Of a DNA stretch of 64,000 nt, positions 60,352 through 64,000 are shown in pieces (the first letter of the stretch is position 1; every line of letters starts with the position of its first letter). Where the stretch lies: assembly GCA_015689645.1 (NCBI GenBank), contig WVSM01000005.1, positions 62,001 through 126,000 on the forward strand. The letters are read 5' to 3'. This DNA is from Rhodobacterales bacterium HKCCE4037 (GTDB lineage: Bacteria > Pseudomonadota > Alphaproteobacteria > Rhodobacterales > Rhodobacteraceae). The notes under the pieces are model-generated. The model saw only the letters and a program-made list of their open reading frames with translations. It searched no databases and was not told where the DNA came from. The translations under genes were made by a program, and so were the position numbers.

Positions 60352-62709
60352 CTAGGTTTCGGTGGCGGATTGGGCGCTGCCGGACGCGGCACGCCGGGCG
60401 GTGAGGTAATTGGTCACGATCACGATCAGCGCGAGGCCGGTGGCGACACTGTGAATGAGCGGGTCATGCAGGATGATCCCGACCGCCAGCGCGATGCGGA
60501 AGGCGATGTGCCACGACCTGAGCCGGACGAAGTCAAACCCGGCGAGCGCGCTGGCTAGAAGATAGAGCGCGACGGTGAGCCTCAGGCATAGCAAGAGGAT
60601 GTGGCCGACATCGACCTGCCCATCGTAGCCCGGCAAAAAGACCATGCCCGGAGCTTGCGGATCGAGGACCGCTTGCGGGATCAGCAGAAGCTCGGGATAG
60701 GCGGCGAAGATGAAAGGGATGACGAACATCACGATGCCCGAACGCAGCGCGGAGAAGCCGGTCATGATCGGGTCGGCCTTGGTGATGGACGCCGCCGCAT
60801 AGGCCGCCAAGGCCACCGGGGGCGTGATGGCGGAGGCCGCCGCGAAGTAGAAGATGAACATGTTCGCGGTGAAGATTGACAGACCCAGCCCGGCCAGCAC
60901 AGGCCCCATCAGAAGCGAGACATTGATGAAAGCGGGCGCGGCCGGCATGCCCATGCCGAGAAGGATGGCGAGGAGCATCGTCACCAACAGCGCGAGAAAC
61001 TGGAACAGGCCCGCACCGCCCTCGCCGAGGTTCAGGCTGTTGAGCCATTGCAGCACGTCGAGCGAGATGTAGAAGGGCATCCCGGTCAGGCTCAGGCTGA
61101 AGTCGATGATCGTGACGACGAGGAACATCACGTAGAGCGTCGCGATCAGCCCACCGGCCTCAGACAACGCATCGATGAGCTTGCGCGGTTTGGCCCGCAT
61201 CTGCGGGTCGAAGAAAAGCAGCCCCATCAGGAGCATGACCGCCCACCATCCGGCGCCGCCGACATCGCCCGCCGCGTTCTGGATCAGCTGAAGCCCCCAG
61301 GGAAGGTTGCGCGCGATGCAGCCGTTCGCGCCTATCGACTGCTCGACACCGAGGAGGTTGCCAAAGAACCCGCAACCGACCGCTTCCTTGGGGGTCAGCA
61401 GCAAGGTCGTGATCAGGATGATCGGGCCGAAGATCATGATCAGGTTGAGGATGTCCTGCCGGCTGATGTGCATTTCGGGGGTGAATTCGCCGACGGCCTT
61501 TATGTTCTGGCGGCGCGCCTGAAAGACGACCGACAGGAACAGGCAGAAGAAGTAGGCGACCGCGGGGATTGCGGCTGCGATGATGACGTCGCCATAGGGG
61601 ACGGCGGTCATGGCGGCGAGGATGAAGGCTGCAACGCCCATCACAGGTGGCATGACCGTCCCGCCGGCTGAGGCGGCTGCCTCGACCCCACCCGCGAAGG
61701 TGCGCGAGAAGCCACGCTTGAGCATCATCGGGATGGTCAGCACGCCGGTCGACAGCACGTTGACCACCGGCCCGCCGGAGATCGTGCCAAACATGGCGGA
61801 AGAGACGACGGCCGCATGGGCCGGCCCGCCCCTGAGTGACCGAGTCCAGCGGAAGGCGAGCTTGATCAGCGACTGCCCTCCCGCCGAGACGCCGAAGAGC
61901 GAGCCGAGTATCAGATAGGGAAAGATCTCGTTCAGGACGATCGCCATGAAGCGCCCAAGCAGGCCGGAGGCGTTGCTGGTCAGGATGTCGTGAACGCGGG
62001 AGTATCCGGCCGCCAGCGTGCGCGGCTCGCCCCCCAGGACGGTCACGAGATACCTGTTGATGCCGTCGTCCCCGAAGACATACCACACGCCGATGGTGAT
62101 GAAGGCCCAGCCCGCGACGACAATCGCGACGATCACCAAGGGTAGACCCCATACCCGAACCGCGTTGATAAGAAAGACGGTGACCGCCAGCCCCACGATC
62201 GGGACAAGCCAGCCGCCCAGCGTATTGTAGCATTGCGGGTCGTCGACGGTTGTGGGTTCGGGCAGGCCGAAGAGGAGAGCGTTTTCGCGCTCGATCCTGA
62301 GGCTTTCCTCGATCAGGCGCGCACGGTCGCCAGTGATCTGGTCAGCGAGGCAGACCGACTGGATCTCGTTGAGGTAGGCGAGGGAGATCACGGCGGCCAT
62401 CACGACAAGCGCGATGTCGAGCGCGAGCGCCAATGGCTTGTGCGTGCCGTTCAGCCTACGCTTGTTGTACTGTTTCAGCGCCACGATCAGCATCATGACG
62501 AAGAAGGCAATGGGATAGAAATACTCGAACGGAAAGCGCCGGATGCTGATCCGGGTCTGGCCGGTCAGGCTGGATATCAGCTCGTTCAGGCCCGGGATAC
62601 CGGGCATGGCGTTGAAGAGGCCGACCACGACGAAGGAGAACGCCAGCCAATAGGCAAAGCGGATGGAAAAGGCGTTAGTGGCTTGCGCCTGGGTGTCGGG
62701 TACAGACAT
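60352..62709 (-). CDS. TRAP transporter fused permease (4TM+12TM), TAXI type
   Basis: A 785-residue membrane protein joining the small DctQ-like and large DctM-like permeases, as in TAXI-TRAP systems. The large-subunit core has LRGGPAHAAVVSSAMFGTIS, GGPVVNVLSTGVLTIPMMLK, AAASAGGTVMPPVMGVAAFI and LGMGMPAAPAFINVSLL. It takes up a solute with Na+ or H+ gradient using the adjacent TAXI binding protein. It lies 74 bases after that gene and 121 bases before SulP, in one operon. Confidence 0.93.
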   Translation of the reverse strand: MSVPDTQAQATNAFSIRFAYWLAFSFVVVGLFNAMPGIPGLNELISSLTGQTRISIRRFPFEYFYPIAFFVMMLIVALKQYNKRRLNGTHKPLALALDIALVVMAAVISLAYLNEIQSVCLADQITGDRARLIEESLRIERENALLFGLPEPTTVDDPQCYNTLGGWLVPIVGLAVTVFLINAVRVWGLPLVIVAIVVAGWAFITIGVWYVFGDDGINRYLVTVLGGEPRTLAAGYSRVHDILTSNASGLLGRFMAIVLNEIFPYLILGSLFGVSAGGQSLIKLAFRWTRSLRGGPAHAAVVSSAMFGTISGGPVVNVLSTGVLTIPMMLKRGFSRTFAGGVEAAASAGGTVMPPVMGVAAFILAAMTAVPYGDVIIAAAIPAVAYFFCLFLSVVFQARRQNIKAVGEFTPEMHISRQDILNLIMIFGPIILITTLLLTPKEAVGCGFFGNLLGVEQSIGANGCIARNLPWGLQLIQNAAGDVGGAGWWAVMLLMGLLFFDPQMRAKPRKLIDALSEAGGLIATLYVMFLVVTIIDFSLSLTGMPFYISLDVLQWLNSLNLGEGGAGLFQFLALLVTMLLAILLGMGMPAAPAFINVSLLMGPVLAGLGLSIFTANMFIFYFAAASAITPPVALAAYAAASITKADPIMTGFSALRSGIVMFVIPFIFAAYPELLLIPQAVLDPQAPGMVFLPGYDGQVDVGHILLLCLRLTVALYLLASALAGFDFVRLRSWHIAFRIALAVGIILHDPLIHSVATGLALIVIVTNYLTARRAASGSAQSATET

Positions 62710-62731
62710 CTGGAACCTGTCCGAGATCCGA

Positions 62732-62748
62732 CGGTCGTGTCCCGACCG
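62732..62748 (-). promoter_or_regulatory. Intercistronic hairpin between TAXI SBP and permease
   Basis: CGGTCG-ggaca-CGACCG (minus strand) forms a perfect six-base stem in the gap after the binding-protein gene. Such hairpins often raise the yield of binding protein over permease. Confidence 0.45.
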
Positions 62749-62783
62749 CCGGTCTCTTAGTTAGGGTGGAGATCAGATCGAGG

Positions 62784-63827
62784 TCAGGGACGGGCGCAAT
62801 CCGGCACCGTGTATCCTGCCTCTTCCCACGCGGCGATCGCGCCGGGGTGATATCTGATCGGATTGGGGCCGCACATTCCCGTCTCGTCCGCTTCGATTGC
62901 CCCCAGAAGTGCGAGACGCATATAGGGCGCCCGGCTCTCGAAAGACTCGAGGTTCTCGAGCATCAGCGCCGTCAGGGCCCGGGCAGTTTCGAAGTCCATA
63001 TCGGAGTTCACCACAACAGCGCCGGCCGTCAGCGGGCTGCGCCACATGTCATCCTCGGAGCTGATCGTCAGGCCGTCCTGCTGCGGGAGGTCGGCGAGAG
63101 GAATCTCGAATCCTACCGTGCCGGGGCTCGCGAGGTAGCGTTGGAAGTCCTCGCTTTCGTAGGCTTCCCTTGGGACGGAGTAGAGGGTCATGGCGCCGGC
63201 GGCCGAGGCCTGCGTGATGCGCTCGTCCGGGAAGTAGATCGGCAGCACGACACCGTCGCCGGAGCCATCCGCGATGAATTGCGACATCTGCCCCCAGTTC
63301 GATTGCACTCCTTCGTAGCCAACGCCGTCTTCCAGCCCGGCGATGATCTGGATCATCGCGCGTGCATTGGCGAGCGCGCCGCCCGAGGGCGGACCGTTGA
63401 TGATCCGGCGGCCTTCCAGGGCATCCCAGCCCGACACGGGAGAGCTGTCATAGGAATAGAGGCTCATGGCGCCAAAGCTGAGCGTGAAGAGCGCCGAGAC
63501 GTTCCCGACAAGCGCTGTCCCCTCTTCGGCACCGATGGAGACGTAGGGACCTGCGCCGCGCGATAGAAGGAAGGGCGCGATGAGCGGCACCGGTGCCACG
63601 TCGGTGTTGCCCCGCGCCACGTTGACGAGTGAATCCGTCAGGGTCTGGCCGTCCTGCACTTGGAAATCTGCAATACCCGCAGCGCTGGCAAGCTCGGCCA
63701 TCGTGATGATCGTGGTCAGCGGCGTGCTGCCCGGATTGGAGCCTTCGGCGGTCATGGTCTGCGCATGGGCTGCAAGGCCCAAGACCGTTACCGCAGCGGC
63801 GGTGCCAAGTGTTGTCGTGAGTTTCAT
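62784..63827 (-). CDS. TAXI family TRAP solute-binding protein
   Basis: A 347-residue periplasmic binding protein. A signal peptide (residues 1-22, cleaved after AAHA) is followed by the TAXI-TRAP fold: GSNPGSTPLTTIITMAELAS, SLVNVARGNTDVAPVPL, GRRIINGPPSGGALANARAM and YHPGAIAAWEEAGYTVPD. A GGGAGGA site precedes the ATG. It delivers an unknown organic solute to the fused permease next door. Being fourth from the 3' end of the operon with a sulfatase, it likely binds a sulfated compound (inference). Confidence 0.9.
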   Translation of the reverse strand: MKLTTTLGTAAAVTVLGLAAHAQTMTAEGSNPGSTPLTTIITMAELASAAGIADFQVQDGQTLTDSLVNVARGNTDVAPVPLIAPFLLSRGAGPYVSIGAEEGTALVGNVSALFTLSFGAMSLYSYDSSPVSGWDALEGRRIINGPPSGGALANARAMIQIIAGLEDGVGYEGVQSNWGQMSQFIADGSGDGVVLPIYFPDERITQASAAGAMTLYSVPREAYESEDFQRYLASPGTVGFEIPLADLPQQDGLTISSEDDMWRSPLTAGAVVVNSDMDFETARALTALMLENLESFESRAPYMRLALLGAIEADETGMCGPNPIRYHPGAIAAWEEAGYTVPDCARP

Positions 63828-63884
63828 TAGGTTCCTCCCTTGAGCCGGATCGGACCGGCGTTGAAAATGGCGAGTCGTCTGGGG

Positions 63885-63998
63885 TCAGCCCCGGGCCGTC
63901 TCGCCGGAATAAATTGTGATTGACGCGCCGAAGCGGATGACGGTCAGATCGCGCGCCACGAAAAGAGGTTGGTCGTAGCCCCGTCCGACCTCTTCCAA
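63885..63998 (-). CDS. C-terminal end of an unidentified gene (partial)
   Basis: A 37-residue open stretch in one frame (LEEVGRGYDQPLFVARDLTV, then IRFGASITIYSGETARG) ending 57 bases upstream of the TAXI gene. The strand-like hydrophobic pattern suggests coding sequence, the end of a gene entering from beyond 64000. It would be the preceding member of the TRAP operon. No family can be named from this fragment. Confidence 0.5.
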   Translation of the reverse strand: MEEVGRGYDQPLFVARDLTVIRFGASITIYSGETARG

Positions 63999-64000
63999 AA

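Overview
The window is GC-rich, densely coding DNA from an alphaproteobacterium of the Rhodobacterales (Roseobacter/Rhodobacteraceae type). The evidence is the aerobic cob gene set, the murA-DUF2948-hisD-UPF0262-phosphatase and infA-maf-rng-yacG neighbourhoods, DUF1127 and UPF0262 proteins, and the style of the intergenic repeats. Genus cannot be read from the sequence. Most of it looks chromosomal.

Layout. 1-4.6 kb: a truncated acyl-CoA dehydrogenase under two MerR regulators, two hotdog thioesterases and a MATE exporter. 4.3-9.3 kb: arsC-like gene, pyrD, a DUF952/DUF1330 fusion, a secreted 5'-nucleotidase, a DUF1127 mini-protein and an SRAP protein. 9.4-25.5 kb: a near-continuous aerobic cobalamin block. 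cobO, a YrhK-like membrane protein and cobQ lie on the minus strand. A cobalamin riboswitch precedes DUF1636, cobW, cobN, cobG, cobH, cobI, cobJ, cobL, cobE, cobM, cobB, cobA and cobF on the plus strand, with cobK inverted in the middle. 25.5-28.1 kb: a second cobalamin riboswitch drives a CbiM-like transporter, convergent with a cobalt-type nitrile hydratase operon. 28.2-36.3 kb: alpha-glucosidase, tRNA-Gly, ABC exporter, acyl-CoA synthetase, YcaQ-like protein, CapA-like lipoprotein. 36.3-39.1 kb: a small gentisate operon. 39.3-44.8 kb: tRNA-Thr with a duplicated 3' end, then murA to a low-molecular-weight phosphatase. 44.8-51.7 kb: adenylate cyclase, Zur-controlled znuA/zur-znuC-znuB, and accessory enzymes. 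51.8-56.1 kb: infA, an unknown gene, maf, rng, an inverted lytic transglycosylase, yacG, tRNA-Phe. 56.2-56.9 kb: debris of a mobile element (integrase start joined to a DUF3768 tail). 56.9-64 kb: a minus-strand operon of a TAXI-TRAP importer, a SulP carrier and a cytoplasmic sulfatase.

How the parts fit. Cobalt and corrin metabolism dominates. Two B12 riboswitches respond to end product, one controlling synthesis and one controlling a probable Co2+ importer, and a cobalt enzyme that does not use B12 (nitrile hydratase) sits beside the importer. CobG, which should perform the O2-dependent step before ring contraction, ends before its usual Fe-S cysteine region; this is the most surprising defect in an otherwise intact operon. 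The most coherent candidate for an undescribed function is the last operon, which reads as uptake of a sulfated organic solute, intracellular desulfation and sulfate/anion transport. All functional calls come from reading protein motifs; no database search was run.
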